DNA of 64,000 bases from Candidatus Kuenenia stuttgartensis (lineage in GTDB: Bacteria; Planctomycetota; UBA11346). The notes under the pieces are model-generated. The model saw only the letters and a program-made list of their open reading frames with translations, was not told the DNA's origin and searched no databases. The DNA lies in the NCBI GenBank assembly GCA_945876185.1, contig CAMCMZ010000004.1, forward strand, positions 1 to 64,000. The letters run 5' to 3'. Positions 25,718 to 35,158 of this stretch are shown here, piece after piece (position 1 is the first letter of the stretch; the number at the start of each line of letters is the position of its first letter). Both the position numbers and the translations under genes were made by a program.

Positions 25718-26722
25718 TCACCAGCGTTCGGCCAGCAGGCGCATCCCTCGCCGCCACGGTGAATCGCTGCGCGGCGCGACCGGGGCCGGCGGCTGGCCGC
25801 CGATGCGGCGGTGATGCCAAAAATACTGGCCCGGATGGGCGGCGATCATCGCAGCGAGCAGGTCCGCACCACGCTGGACGAGCACGGCCTGATCGCGGCC
25901 CTCGGCCTGGAACGGCCTGCCGACCACGGCCGCCATCCGGCCGGCGCGGTAACGTAGGCACACGCCGGGGATCACGGCGGCCTTCATGCGGTGGCAGAAG
26001 AACGCGGGCCCCGGCAGCACCCAGGCCGGCTGGTCGAACCACCAGGCCGGCGCGCCATCGCGGTGGTGCGGGCGCTGGTCCGCCATCAGGGCGAGCGGAA
26101 TGCCGGTACGCATGGCGCGGGTGGCCTCCAGCGCGGCGGACTTGTCATCGGTGCCGGTGAAAACCACGTGCAAGTTCAAGCGGGCGCGCTGGCGGTTGGC
26201 AAGCGCGTCGATCTCAGGATCGTGCTGCGGCTTGGCGTAGACCACCACGCGGCCGGTGATGCGGGTCACTGTATGGGCGCCGATGTCCCAGCTGCCGAGA
26301 TGCCCAGCAAGAAACAGCGCGCGCGGGTGGCGGGCCAGGGTCTGCGCCAGCCAGGTGGGGTTACGCACCTCGAAATGGTGTTCCGGCCCATCCGGCCCGC
26401 CCACCGCCAGCAGTTCGACGAAGTTGGCTCCCATCGTCGCGTAGGCCCGGCGCAAGATATCGCGCCGGCGCGTTCCCTTCAGCCCCATCATCAGCCCGAG
26501 TTGCTGTCCGGCAGTGCGCCGGCGCAGGCCGAGGTGGAAGACAAGGACCCCCAGCGATCCGCCGACCCGGCAGGCGGTGTCGGCGGCGAGGCGATTGAGC
26601 AGGCTCAGGGCCGGCACGATACAAAAACGGCTGAGCCAGGCGGGCACGCCCGGATCCTGGTGCAGGATGGGCTGGCGCAACCCGGACGGAACGAGCCACA
26701 TCTTTCGGGGGCTGGCGGCCAT
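25718..26722 (-). CDS. Lipid A biosynthesis acyltransferase (LpxL/HtrB family)
   Basis: The 334-residue product belongs to the lysophospholipid acyltransferase-like LpxL/HtrB group. It has an N-terminal membrane-associated helix, a YATMGANFVELLAVG segment, and the catalytic H-x4-D/E box in AGHLGSWDIG (usual form HFGNWE). Later come VVYAKPQHDPEID and LMADQRP, matching the family pattern KP-NP-LD and G-L-DQ. It transfers secondary fatty acyl chains to lipid A at the inner membrane, which implies an LPS-containing outer membrane. It is divergent from the ferredoxin gene. Confidence 0.85.
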   Translation of the reverse strand: MAASPRKMWLVPSGLRQPILHQDPGVPAWLSRFCIVPALSLLNRLAADTACRVGGSLGVLVFHLGLRRRTAGQQLGLMMGLKGTRRRDILRRAYATMGANFVELLAVGGPDGPEHHFEVRNPTWLAQTLARHPRALFLAGHLGSWDIGAHTVTRITGRVVVYAKPQHDPEIDALANRQRARLNLHVVFTGTDDKSAALEATRAMRTGIPLALMADQRPHHRDGAPAWWFDQPAWVLPGPAFFCHRMKAAVIPGVCLRYRAGRMAAVVGRPFQAEGRDQAVLVQRGADLLAAMIAAHPGQYFWHHRRIGGQPPAPVAPRSDSPWRRGMRLLAERW

Positions 26723-26819
26723 GCATGGCGATCATCAACCCCGCCCGACGGCGGAAGGGGGCTTGCCGCCGGCCGCGCCCTGATACGACCGCACGACCCG
26801 CAACCCGAGGAAAATCCCC

Positions 26820-27068
26820 ATGGCCATCGCCAAAGTCTGGATCGAAGAAGGCTGCATCGTCTGCAATGCCTGCGAGACCGCCTGCCCCGAAGTCTTCCGC
26901 GTCACCGAGGACTCCTGCTTCGTCCGCGGCACCGTCCGCAGCGATGGCGTCGAAGACGTCAATGCCGGCAAGTCGCCGCTGAAGGACAGCGTTGGCGCTG
27001 ATCTGGAGAGCCAGATCGAAGAAGCGGCCCAGGGTTGCCCCGTCGAAGTCATTAAGTTCGAGAAGTAA
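26820..27068 (+). CDS. Ferredoxin, single [4Fe-4S]
   Basis: The 82-residue acidic protein has CIVCNAC near the N-terminus and a distant GCPVEVI, giving the four ligands C12, C15, C18 and about C73 of a one-cluster bacterial ferredoxin. Two extra cysteines (C22, C33) could form a disulfide or be remnants of a second cluster. It carries electrons to an unknown partner. GAGGA lies eight bases before the ATG. Four bases after its stop begins copy 1 of the dispersed hairpin element. Confidence 0.9.
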   Translation: MAIAKVWIEEGCIVCNACETACPEVFRVTEDSCFVRGTVRSDGVEDVNAGKSPLKDSVGADLESQIEEAAQGCPVEVIKFEK

Positions 27069-27072
27069 CGGG

Positions 27073-27271
27073 AAAACGGCCATAGCGCCCCGGCTGCGGC
27101 GTTGGTCGTCGACTCTCGGCGTCCGGACCGGTGTTCTCCACCGACTCCCGAACGGGCTGGGGATCGAGTAACCATGTGGTGACCAGGTGACCGGTTGGCC
27201 ACACCGGTCCTGACGCGTCGCTGCCACACTCCCTCCTCCCGCCTTGCATCCGGGGCACTCTGACCGTTTTT
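27073..27271 (+). repeat. Dispersed hairpin element, copy 1 (extended variant)
   Basis: This copy begins four bases after the ferredoxin stop. It shares ATAGCGCCCC, GCGTTGGTCGTC, GCTGCCACACTCC and CTCCCGCCTTGCATC with the other copies, in the same order. Its basal stem has a different sequence (AAAACGGCCA with TGACCGTTTT) but still pairs at nine of ten positions. Two insertions, about 95 bases in total, enlarge the apical part and contain further pairing (ACCGGT segments). It ends in a T-tract. It may terminate the ferredoxin transcript. Confidence 0.75.
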
Positions 27272-27516
27272 CCTGATGCCACGTGGCACCAGGGCGGCCC
27301 CCTCGCCTTCGGCTTCGGTCGATGACTGACTCTCTCGCCTACGGCATCGCTCGCCGATAGACTCCGCCTTCGGCGTCGGTGGTTTGATCTTCTCGTTTTC
27401 CCTGCCTTGGTTGATTTCCAGGCAGGGGAGGAGTGGGCACGGGGTCTTACGGCTGTCCATCCGGGTCTGACGACTGGCCATGGGCATCGGGCGCAGGAGG
27501 TGTGTAGCCTGGTGGC
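27272..27516. other. Non-coding stretch with small inverted repeats
   Basis: No gene is supported here. It contains the palindrome TGCCACGTGGCA, a run of imperfect repeats built on CGCCTTCGGC, and an 11-bp hairpin CCCTGCCTTGG/CCAGGCAGGG at 27400-27427. AGGAGG near its end probably serves the dioxygenase gene that starts at 27517. Confidence 0.4.
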
Positions 27517-28344
27517 ATGAACTCCGCACCCCAGCTGCAGCAACTTCCCTTCACGGATCGTCAGGTCGCGGCGTACACGCGCGATGGCTACCTTGCGGGA
27601 GGTTCGCTGCTGACTCCGGGCGAGGTTGACGTCCTGCGGAGCGAACTTGATCGGGTCATCGCCGCACGCGGGCACGAGGGCGTGGCGCAACCGGTGGCGA
27701 TCTCGGATATCGGTCAGGGCGGGATGGAGGTCTGGCAGATCGTCAACATCAACATGGCGAGTGCGCCGTTCCTGCGCCTCATCCACCATCCGCGCCTGGT
27801 GGCGATGGTGCGCCAGCTTGCCGGGCCGGATGGGCGCGTGCTGCGCCTGTGGCACGACCAAATCCAGTACAAGCCGGCGCAGCACGGCGGGGTGAACTGG
27901 TGGCACCAGGATTCACCGTACTGGCCCGTGCTGGCGCCGAAGGACAGCATGGTCACGGCCTGGATCGCCCTGGACGAGGTGTCGCTCGACAACGGCTGCA
28001 TGAGCATGGTGCCCGGCAGCCACCGCTGGGGCGACACCATCGACCACCTGCACCTGGCCAAGGAACGCTCGTCCGATTTCTGGACCGCCTTGGGCGAGAG
28101 CTACCACGACGAACCGGTGCGCGTGGTGCCGCGCCCGGTGGCGCTCGGTCACGTCCACTTCCACCATCCCCTGACCTGGCACGGCTCACATGAGAACCGC
28201 TGCGCCCGGCCTCGTCGCGCCATCGCCGTCCACGTCATGACCGCCCGCACGGTCTTCGATCCGCGCGGCCGGCACCTCATGCAGCGCTACATCACGGCCA
28301 AACCGGGCGAGGCGATCACCGATCCCGAGTTCATCCTGCTGTAG
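27517..28344 (+). CDS. Phytanoyl-CoA dioxygenase (PhyH) family protein
   Basis: The 275-residue product has the PhyH layout. An N-terminal helix (FTDRQVAAYTRDGYLAGGSLL) is followed by the iron-binding H-x-D in WWHQDSPYW, then LDNGCMSMVPGSHRWG and the distal histidine in TWHGSHENRC with the following Arg for 2-oxoglutarate. These are Fe(II)/2-oxoglutarate-dependent oxygenases that hydroxylate diverse small molecules. PhyH-type paralogues are common in PVC bacteria and the substrate cannot be told. AGGAGG lies upstream. It converges on rplU. Confidence 0.85.
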   Translation: MNSAPQLQQLPFTDRQVAAYTRDGYLAGGSLLTPGEVDVLRSELDRVIAARGHEGVAQPVAISDIGQGGMEVWQIVNINMASAPFLRLIHHPRLVAMVRQLAGPDGRVLRLWHDQIQYKPAQHGGVNWWHQDSPYWPVLAPKDSMVTAWIALDEVSLDNGCMSMVPGSHRWGDTIDHLHLAKERSSDFWTALGESYHDEPVRVVPRPVALGHVHFHHPLTWHGSHENRCARPRRAIAVHVMTARTVFDPRGRHLMQRYITAKPGEAITDPEFILL

Positions 28345-28493
28345 CTGGATTTCTGCGTGAACCGCTGGGCCGGGTACATTCGGCCACGTGAGCAGCGCTT
28401 CCCTGGCTGTGGAGAAACGAGAACCCGACCGCCAGCCAGGGTGAATCCAGGGCCAGGGTCGGGACAGGTCAGCGGGATGAATGATTGCGAGCT

Positions 28494-28515
28494 ACCGGAC
28501 GGCAAGCCGTCCGGT
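28494..28515 (-). terminator. Strong hairpin downstream of rplU
   Basis: ACCGGACGGC-AA-GCCGTCCGGT is a perfect 10-bp inverted repeat located 9 bases past the rplU stop and between convergent genes. No T-run follows on either strand, so it may be a Rho-assisted end, an mRNA 3'-protecting hairpin, or both. Confidence 0.4.
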
Positions 28516-28524
28516 CAGGCCGGA

Positions 28525-28836
28525 TCAGCCTTCGATGCCGACCACTTCCACCACCGTCTGTTCGGCGCGGAAGCCCTTGCGGCGGTTGGTCATGTGCTTG
28601 CGGCGCTTGTATTTTCCCACGGTGATCTTGTCGCCCAGGGTGTGGCTGACGACCTTGACCACGGCCTTGGCGCCGGCGACGAAGGGGGCGCCGATGCGCA
28701 CCGAAGCGCCGTCCGCGAGGAGCTGCACCGGCAGGTCGACGGTGGCGCCGACTTCAGCGGGGTGGCGGTCGAGGGTGAGCTTGTCACCGGCGACGGCACG
28801 GTACTGGCGGCCACGATCGTTGAGGACGGCGTACAT
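28525..28836 (-). CDS. rplU: 50S ribosomal protein L21
   Basis: From the ATG at 28836 the product has 103 residues and matches L21 along its length: MYAVLNDRGRQYRAVAGDKL at the start, VVSHTLGDKITVGKYKRRKHMTNRRKGFRAEQTVVEV at the end. An in-frame ATG two codons earlier is less likely, because GGAG is seven bases from the chosen ATG and too close to the earlier one. L21 binds 23S rRNA. rpmA (L27), usually directly downstream, is absent; the next gene is convergent. Confidence 0.93.
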   Translation of the reverse strand: MYAVLNDRGRQYRAVAGDKLTLDRHPAEVGATVDLPVQLLADGASVRIGAPFVAGAKAVVKVVSHTLGDKITVGKYKRRKHMTNRRKGFRAEQTVVEVVGIEG

Positions 28837-28940
28837 GGGCATTCTCCTGGTCCCGGGGCGGCAGGCCTACTCACGGGGGGAGGCTTTCTAGCAGTCGGAA
28901 CACGGTCGGCAAGGACGGGTTTCAGCCCGGTTGCCGGTCT

Positions 28941-30995
28941 TCACGCTGGCAGCACAGGGCGGCTGGACAGATCGGCCAGGCGCTGCGCGACCTCGGTCGG
29001 GGTTCGCGCCGGTGCGAGGCAGGACGTGCCGACGCAGATCAGGGCCTGGGATTGGCTTTGTTCGCGCCGGCCGTCAAGGCAGGTCCAATCGCGTTCGCGG
29101 CACGCGGCGGCAGGGACAATGGTCAGGAACGGATCGGTGGCGCGGCGGCAGGCGGTGAGCAGGTCGCGGGTGCGTGGATCGGCGGGGTCGCCGGTCACGA
29201 CGGCGGTGCGGGCGCCGCTGCGGGCGTCGAGCAGGCCGGTGAGCAGGGTGGCGCAGGCGCTCGGGGCCTTGTGCGCGGTTTCCGCTGCCGCCGCGAAGAT
29301 GCCCTCGGCCAGGGCGAGCCAGCGGTTGCGCCCGGTGAGGTGGCCTAGGCGCACGAAGGCGCGGGCGAGGGCGCTCTGGCCGCCCGGCCAGGCGTTGTCG
29401 GCGTGCTCGCGCGAGCGGCGGATGAGGTCACCGCGCCCGGCGGCGGTGGTGTAGAAGCCGCCGTCCTCGGCGCGCAGGCGGTCGTTGGCCTCGTCGGCGA
29501 CACGGCCGGCGAGGTCGATCAGGCGCGACTCGCCCAAGCAGTCGAAGGCGGCGACCAGCGCCAGCGCCAGGCAGCCATAGTCGGTCAGGTGCGCCGGTCG
29601 GCCGGGCAGGCGCATGAGGCCGGTCGCGGTCAGGCGGGTGGCGAGCAGGTCGGCGAGTTCGCGCGTCGCGGCAAGAAAACGGTCCTCGCCGGTCAAGCGC
29701 GCGAGCACGGCGAAGGCTTCGAGCGCGAGCGCGTTCTGGTCCGTCAGCACCTTGTCGTCGCGGCCGGGACGCGGCCGGGCGTCGCGGGCGGTGCGCAGCC
29801 GGGGCAGATGCGCCTCCCAACTGGCACGCAGGCGCTGCAGGTCGCCCTCGGGCGCGAGGTTCGCGAGATTCGCGCCGCGCGGATGCGGGATGTGCGACGG
29901 CACCGGTTCCGGGTGGCCGGACGGCCCGGACTCGGCGTGGCCGGCGCGCAGGTTCCATTCGCGCGCCAGGCGCAGGCCGGTCTCGTCGCCCAGCACCTCA
30001 ACCAGTTGCGCTGGAGTCCAGGCGTAGAACGAGCCTTCGCCGCCCGGATCGTCGGCGTCCTCGGCCGCAGCGTAGCCAAGGAACCTGCCGTCCGCGTCCA
30101 TGACACGCAGGTCGCGCAGCAGGTAGTCGCCGGCGTTCACCGCGGTGCGTACGAAGTCCGGCCGCTGCCACGCCGTGCCCGAGCGCGCATAGGCCACGAT
30201 GAGCTGGGCGTTGTCGTAGAGCATTTTTTCAAAGTGCGGCACGCGCCAGGCGCGATCGGTGCTGTAGCGGTGGAAGCCGCCGCTGACGCGGTCGTGCAGG
30301 CCGGAATCCTGCATGGCTTCCAGCACCACCTCGGCGCGCTCGCGCCAGGCTTCGCGCCCGGTCGCCGGCAACAGGTTCAGCAGTTGCGATGGCGGGAACT
30401 TGGGCGCGCGCTCGGATCCCCAGGCCCAGCCGGGATCGCGCGCGTCGAACGTGGTGGTCAGCACCTCGTCGAGGCGCTTCCAGACCTGCTCGTCAAGATG
30501 CCCCGGCGCGGTGGTGTCGCGCGTCAGATAGCGCGTGATCTGCGCCGCCACGTCGGTCAGGCGCGGCCGGTCGGTGCGCCACAGGTCATGCAGGTGGCCG
30601 ATGAGCTTCTGCCAGGTCGGGCGCGGCAGGTAGGTACAGGCGTAGAACGGCCGTCCGCGCGCATCGCAGAACGCGTTCAGCGGCCAACCTCCGTGGCCGC
30701 TGAGGGCCTGCACCGCGTCCATGTAGATCTCGTCGACCTCGGGGTGCTCCTCGCGGTCGACCTTGATGCAGACGAAGGCGGCGTTCATCGCGGCGGCGGT
30801 CTCGGAGTCTTCAAAACACTCGTGCGCCATGACGTGGCACCAGTGGCAAGTGCTGTAGCCGATCGACACCAGCACCGGCACATCGCGGCGTTCGGCCTCG
30901 GCGAACGCCGCCGCCGACCACGCGACCCAGCCGACCGGGTTGCCGGCGTGCTGGCGCAGGTACGGGGACGCCGCAGATGCGAGGGCGTTCGTCAT
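28941..30995 (-). CDS. Thioredoxin-domain protein of the YyaL/DUF255 (SPATA20) family
   Basis: From the ATG at 30995 the product has 684 residues. The N-terminal thioredoxin-like DUF255 domain contains [34 protein letters not shown] (a CxxC site) and [10 protein letters not shown]. The rest is an (alpha/alpha)6 barrel with KFPPSQL and [31 protein letters not shown], both family signatures. The function is unsettled; a redox or carbohydrate-related role has been proposed from structure. The ORF-track start at 31085 reads into aroK and was rejected. It lies 82 bases downstream of aroK on the same strand. Confidence 0.88.
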   Translation of the reverse strand: MTNALASAASPYLRQHAGNPVGWVAWSAAAFAEAERRDVPVLVSIGYSTCHWCHVMAHECFEDSETAAAMNAAFVCIKVDREEHPEVDEIYMDAVQALSGHGGWPLNAFCDARGRPFYACTYLPRPTWQKLIGHLHDLWRTDRPRLTDVAAQITRYLTRDTTAPGHLDEQVWKRLDEVLTTTFDARDPGWAWGSERAPKFPPSQLLNLLPATGREAWRERAEVVLEAMQDSGLHDRVSGGFHRYSTDRAWRVPHFEKMLYDNAQLIVAYARSGTAWQRPDFVRTAVNAGDYLLRDLRVMDADGRFLGYAAAEDADDPGGEGSFYAWTPAQLVEVLGDETGLRLAREWNLRAGHAESGPSGHPEPVPSHIPHPRGANLANLAPEGDLQRLRASWEAHLPRLRTARDARPRPGRDDKVLTDQNALALEAFAVLARLTGEDRFLAATRELADLLATRLTATGLMRLPGRPAHLTDYGCLALALVAAFDCLGESRLIDLAGRVADEANDRLRAEDGGFYTTAAGRGDLIRRSREHADNAWPGGQSALARAFVRLGHLTGRNRWLALAEGIFAAAAETAHKAPSACATLLTGLLDARSGARTAVVTGDPADPRTRDLLTACRRATDPFLTIVPAAACRERDWTCLDGRREQSQSQALICVGTSCLAPARTPTEVAQRLADLSSRPVLPA

Positions 30996-31077
30996 GTGGC
31001 GCGGAGTGTGCAAGGCCGGGCGCGCCGGTCGATCGGAAAGCCGGGTATCCGCCACCCAGGCCTGTCTGTACCAGCGT

Positions 31078-31620
31078 TCAGCCACCGTCGCGGGCGGAAA
31101 CCAAGGTCACGATCGCCGCCGTGACCGCGTCCACCGGCCGGGTCGCATCAACCACCGCTTCGGCGACCTCGCGGTAGAGCGGTTCCCGCTCGGCGAGCAG
31201 GCGCGGGACCTCGTCGGCGATCGGCGCCCCGGTCAGACTAGGCCGGTTGCCAGGGTCATGGGCCAGGCGCGCCTGCAGCACGGCCGCCTCGGCATGCAGG
31301 TAGACGACGAATCCGCCGCGTTCGCGCAGCAGCGCCCGGTTTTCCGGCCGCAGCACCACCCCGCCACCGGTGGCGAGGACAAGAGCCCGATCGCCAGCGA
31401 GCAGGCGGACGAGTTCGGCCGCCTCGCGCTCGCGGAAGACCTCAAGGCCGGAGCGCGCGACCAGCTTGGCGATCGACGTGCGCTGGCGTTTCTCCAGCGA
31501 CCGGTCGGCGTCGACCTCGGGCCAGCCCAGGCGGTCGGCGACCAGCCGCGCCACCGTCGATTTGCCGCACGCCCGGTATCCGACCAACGTGACGCGGTTC
31601 TTCAGCATGCGCCCGGTCAT
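31078..31620 (-). CDS. aroK: Shikimate kinase
   Basis: The 180-residue product from the ATG at 31620 (or 31608) is a P-loop shikimate kinase. Walker A is GYRACGKST, the substrate-binding Asp/Arg segment is [12 protein letters not shown], and the glycine-rich loop is [13 protein letters not shown]. The lid contains GNRPSLTG. It phosphorylates shikimate in aromatic amino acid synthesis. The ORF-track frame extends back to 32370 through the glycosidase gene and was cut. An ACGKST in place of the usual GxGKST is a tolerated variant. Confidence 0.88.
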   Translation of the reverse strand: MTGRMLKNRVTLVGYRACGKSTVARLVADRLGWPEVDADRSLEKRQRTSIAKLVARSGLEVFREREAAELVRLLAGDRALVLATGGGVVLRPENRALLRERGGFVVYLHAEAAVLQARLAHDPGNRPSLTGAPIADEVPRLLAEREPLYREVAEAVVDATRPVDAVTAAIVTLVSARDGG

Positions 31621-31848
31621 GGCGGAGCTAACGTCGCAGGCAAGACGAGAGGATGGTCCCCATCGATGAACGTCGGCGCAGGTTCGAAAAACGAACGAAC
31701 GCGTCAGAACGCCTGAGTCCGGGCAGCCACCGGGTCCAGGGCCTGTACCCTGGCGCGGACGGCGGGGTGGACCTTCGCTGGACAAAAGTGAGGCATTCGT
31801 GGTCGGTCCCGGCTGGTGCGGGATCGCCGGCCAGCCACGCTGCCGGCC

Positions 31849-34800
31849 ATGCGCCCGTACTACCCGCTGTCCCTCGTCCCCGGCCTCAAGGATCAGGTCT
31901 TCCGCGATCCGCCGGCTGAATACCGGGGCATGACCTTCTGGAGCTGGAACGGCAAGCTCGAACGCAGCCAACTGCTGCAGCAGATGGATGACCAGATCGC
32001 CATGGGCATGGGCGCCTTCCAGCCGCATGCCCGCACCGGACTCGACACGGCTTACCTGGGGGTCGAGTGGTTCGATCATTACCGCGCCGTGGTCGCCAAG
32101 GCGGCCGCCACCGGCCATCGGGTGTGGATCTACGATGAAGACCGCTGGCCGTCGGGATATGCCGGCGGACTCGCCACCGCCGACCCGGCGCGGCGGGCCA
32201 GGCACCTCCGGTTCGCTCGCGAGCAGGGATCGGCGGCGGATGCCGAGGGCGATGAGTTGGCGCGCTATGCCATCGTCCAAAATGACGAAGGTCGCATGGT
32301 CTCGTGCCAGCGGCTGGCGGCCGGCGCCCCGGTGCCGCCCTTCGCCGAAACATGGTCGGTGCGGGTCCACGTCGCCAGTCCGTCAGCGTGGTACAATGGC
32401 ACCGCGTATCTCAACACCCTGGATCCCCAGGCGGTGCAGGGTTTCATCGACTGCACCCACGAACGGTATGCCGCCAGCCTGGGCTCGGACCTGGGCGCGA
32501 CGGTGGCGGCGTTCTTCACCGACGAACCGCTGCTGACCGGGTTCTCGCCGCTGACAGCGGCCCGGCCGGGCGCCAGCGCCCGGCCGGGGACCTGCGCGTG
32601 GACTGGCGATCTGCCCGAGACCTTCGCCCAGGCCTACGGCCTGGATCTGCTCGACCGGCTGCCGGAAGTGTTCCTCGACCGCGCCGATGGCGCCCACGCC
32701 GAACTGCGCTGGCGGTTCTTCGACCATCTTGCCGAGCGCTTCCGCCAGGCCTTCCACCGCCGCATCGGCGACTGGTGCCAAGCCAAGGGGGTGATCAGCA
32801 GTGGGCATCTGATGGGCGAGGACTCGCTCGCCAGCCAGCAGTCCAGCCTGGGCGAAGCGATGCGCCATTACCGGCATTACCACCTGCCTGGCATCGACAG
32901 CCTCAAGGACGCTTATCAGCCGTTGACCGCCAAGCAGGTGCAGAGCGTCGCGCGCCAGGACGGCCGCGCCGGGGTCATGTCCGAGATCTACGGCGTCTCC
33001 GACTGGCAGTTCAGCGCCAGCGGATTCAAGCGCTGGGGCGACTGGCAGGCGGCCCTGGGCGTGACCACGCGGGTGCTGCACCTGGCCTGGTACACCATGG
33101 CCGGGCATGCCAAGCGCGACTATCCGCCGTGTCTTGACCGCCGCCTGCCCTGGTGGCGCGAATTCCGGCTGATCGAGGACCATTTCGCCCGGGTCGCTGC
33201 GGTGATGACCCGGGGTACGCCGATCTGCCGGGTGGCGATTCTGCATCCGATCGAAAGCCAATGGGTCCTGGCCGGACCGGTTGCCTCCAGCCGCGACGCC
33301 ACCGCCGCCCTTGAAAGCTGCCTGCAGCAGGTGCTGGCCGATCTGCTGCATGGGCTGATCGATACCGATCTCATCGCCGAATCGCTGTTGGCCGAGCAGG
33401 ACCGGGCTTCAGGCCAGCAACCAGCCGGGGCCCGGCTGACGGTCGGCGCCATGGCCTATGAGGCAGTGATCCTGCCTCGCCTGACGACCATCCGCAGTTC
33501 GACCCTCGACCACCTCGAAACCTTCGCCGCCGCCGGCGGGCGGGTGGTGGCGATCGATCGGCTGCCGGCTTTGGTCGATGGCCGGCCAAGCCAGCGGGCC
33601 CTGAAGTTGCCGGCGCGGATCATCCCCCTGACCCGCCATGGCCTGTTGGCAGCAGTCGAAGATCTGCGCGAAGTCGACCTGGTCACCGACGATGGCGGCG
33701 ACTTGGCCGACTGCCTGCACCAGCTGCGCCAGGATGGCGACCAGCGCCACCTTTTTCTGTGCGCGACCCGGACCGGCCATCAACCCGCCTTCTGGGAGCC
33801 CTGGCATCCGCGCTGGGTGACGGTGCGCGTGCGCGGCCACTGGACTGTTACCGCCAACGACACCCAGGACGGCCAGCGCCGGCCGCTTGACCACTGCCAT
33901 GCCGATGCCTGGACCGAATTCCGCTGGCTTGCGGCCATGGCCGGATCGCTGTGCGCGACCCTGGCCCCGCTGGGCGATGCGCCACGGCACCTGGCGCCCC
34001 TGCCTGCGGCACCGCGCTGGCGGCGCCTGGCCAATCTCGACGAACCCTTGGCCGTCGAACGCGATGAGCCCAATGTCCTGGTGTTGTCGCTGGCCGAGGC
34101 CCGGCTGGACGATGGCCCCTGGCTGCCGCGCACCGAGGTCGGCCGGGCCGAAAATCTCCTGCGCGCCCAGGCCGGTCTGCCGCGCCGCAGCTCGCATGGT
34201 TGCCAGCCCTGGGCCATGCCGGTCTCGATCCCCAGGCATCGCGCCAGCCTGCGTTTCATCATCGATTGCGCTACCGCGCAGACGGGCCTGCGCCTGGCCT
34301 GCGAGGGCTCGCCCGAGATCACCCTCGACGGGCAGCGGATCGAGGCCGCCGCGGACGGGTGCTGGATCGACCCCTGCCTGGCGACCCGGCCGCTGCCCAA
34401 CCTCGATGCCGGCCACCATGAATTGGTCATGACCTTTCCCCTGGCGGTCGAGAAGACCCTGGAATGGGCCTATATCCTGGGCGGTTTCGCGGTGGCGTTG
34501 AGCGGATCGCGGGCCCGCCTGGGCGCTTTGGAAAACCGTTGGACCTGGGGCGACCTGGGCCGGCAGGGGTTGCCGTTCTATGGCGGCAATGCCACCTACC
34601 GCTGCCGCTTCACCGCCCCGGGCGGGCCAATCCGCCTGGCGGTGCCGTGGTTCGAGGCGCCTTTGCTAGCGGTCGAACTCGACGGCGCCCGGGTCGGCCG
34701 CATCGCCTTCGCCCCGTTCCGACTCGACCTGGGCCCGATCGCCGCCGGGATCCACGACCTCGCCCTCACCGCCTTCGGCCATCGCCGCAACCATCTCGGT

Positions 34801-34938
34801 GCCCTGCATTGCCGCCAGCCTGGGCCGATGCTGTGCTATCCCGACACCTTCGAACGCGGCGATGACACCGAGGTCGCGGCCTGGCAGGTGATGCCGACCG
34901 GGATCGTCGCGGCGCCGTTCATCGAGGTTCCGGCTTGA
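31849..34938 (+). CDS. Glycoside hydrolase, GH106-like (alpha-L-rhamnosidase-type)
   Basis: From the ATG at 31849 the product has 1029 residues. The N-terminal region YRGMTFWSWNGKLERSQLLQQMDDQIAMGMGAFQPHARTGL, then GHRVWIYDEDRWPSGYAGG, is the hallmark of large GH106-type glycosidases. The C-terminus is beta-sandwich-like (FYGGNATYRCRFTAPGGPI and VELDGARVGRIAFAPFRLDL). GH106 enzymes remove alpha-linked rhamnose from plant or algal polysaccharides. No signal peptide is apparent, so it may act on imported oligosaccharides. No transporter or other glycosidase is next to it. Exact specificity is uncertain. Confidence 0.7.
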   Translation: MRPYYPLSLVPGLKDQVFRDPPAEYRGMTFWSWNGKLERSQLLQQMDDQIAMGMGAFQPHARTGLDTAYLGVEWFDHYRAVVAKAAATGHRVWIYDEDRWPSGYAGGLATADPARRARHLRFAREQGSAADAEGDELARYAIVQNDEGRMVSCQRLAAGAPVPPFAETWSVRVHVASPSAWYNGTAYLNTLDPQAVQGFIDCTHERYAASLGSDLGATVAAFFTDEPLLTGFSPLTAARPGASARPGTCAWTGDLPETFAQAYGLDLLDRLPEVFLDRADGAHAELRWRFFDHLAERFRQAFHRRIGDWCQAKGVISSGHLMGEDSLASQQSSLGEAMRHYRHYHLPGIDSLKDAYQPLTAKQVQSVARQDGRAGVMSEIYGVSDWQFSASGFKRWGDWQAALGVTTRVLHLAWYTMAGHAKRDYPPCLDRRLPWWREFRLIEDHFARVAAVMTRGTPICRVAILHPIESQWVLAGPVASSRDATAALESCLQQVLADLLHGLIDTDLIAESLLAEQDRASGQQPAGARLTVGAMAYEAVILPRLTTIRSSTLDHLETFAAAGGRVVAIDRLPALVDGRPSQRALKLPARIIPLTRHGLLAAVEDLREVDLVTDDGGDLADCLHQLRQDGDQRHLFLCATRTGHQPAFWEPWHPRWVTVRVRGHWTVTANDTQDGQRRPLDHCHADAWTEFRWLAAMAGSLCATLAPLGDAPRHLAPLPAAPRWRRLANLDEPLAVERDEPNVLVLSLAEARLDDGPWLPRTEVGRAENLLRAQAGLPRRSSHGCQPWAMPVSIPRHRASLRFIIDCATAQTGLRLACEGSPEITLDGQRIEAAADGCWIDPCLATRPLPNLDAGHHELVMTFPLAVEKTLEWAYILGGFAVALSGSRARLGALENRWTWGDLGRQGLPFYGGNATYRCRFTAPGGPIRLAVPWFEAPLLAVELDGARVGRIAFAPFRLDLGPIAAGIHDLALTAFGHRRNHLGALHCRQPGPMLCYPDTFERGDDTEVAAWQVMPTGIVAAPFIEVPA

Positions 34939-35158
34939 GCCGGATCCGGAAGTCATCCACTGGCCAGCGGAGTTCCAGGTCAGTCTGAACTGGCGGTAGC
35001 ACCTGCTGGCACACCCGCTTCCCAGCCCGCCAGGCTCTTCCATTGCTGACGAAGATCCCCCGCACAACCCGCCAGGCTGACTCCGATTCGGTCATGAGTC
35101 CCTTCCCAGGTACCTCTCCCCCGTTGCGGGGATCACGTAAAGGCTTCGACTACCACGC

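Noticed and set aside
29403-31124. 573-residue plus-strand ORF
   Set aside because: Antisense to the YyaL-type gene with clear thioredoxin-like and barrel motifs.
34939-35158. Possible promoter or small gene between the glycosidase and kinase 1
   Set aside because: No convincing -35/-10 pair, hairpin or coding frame could be seen.
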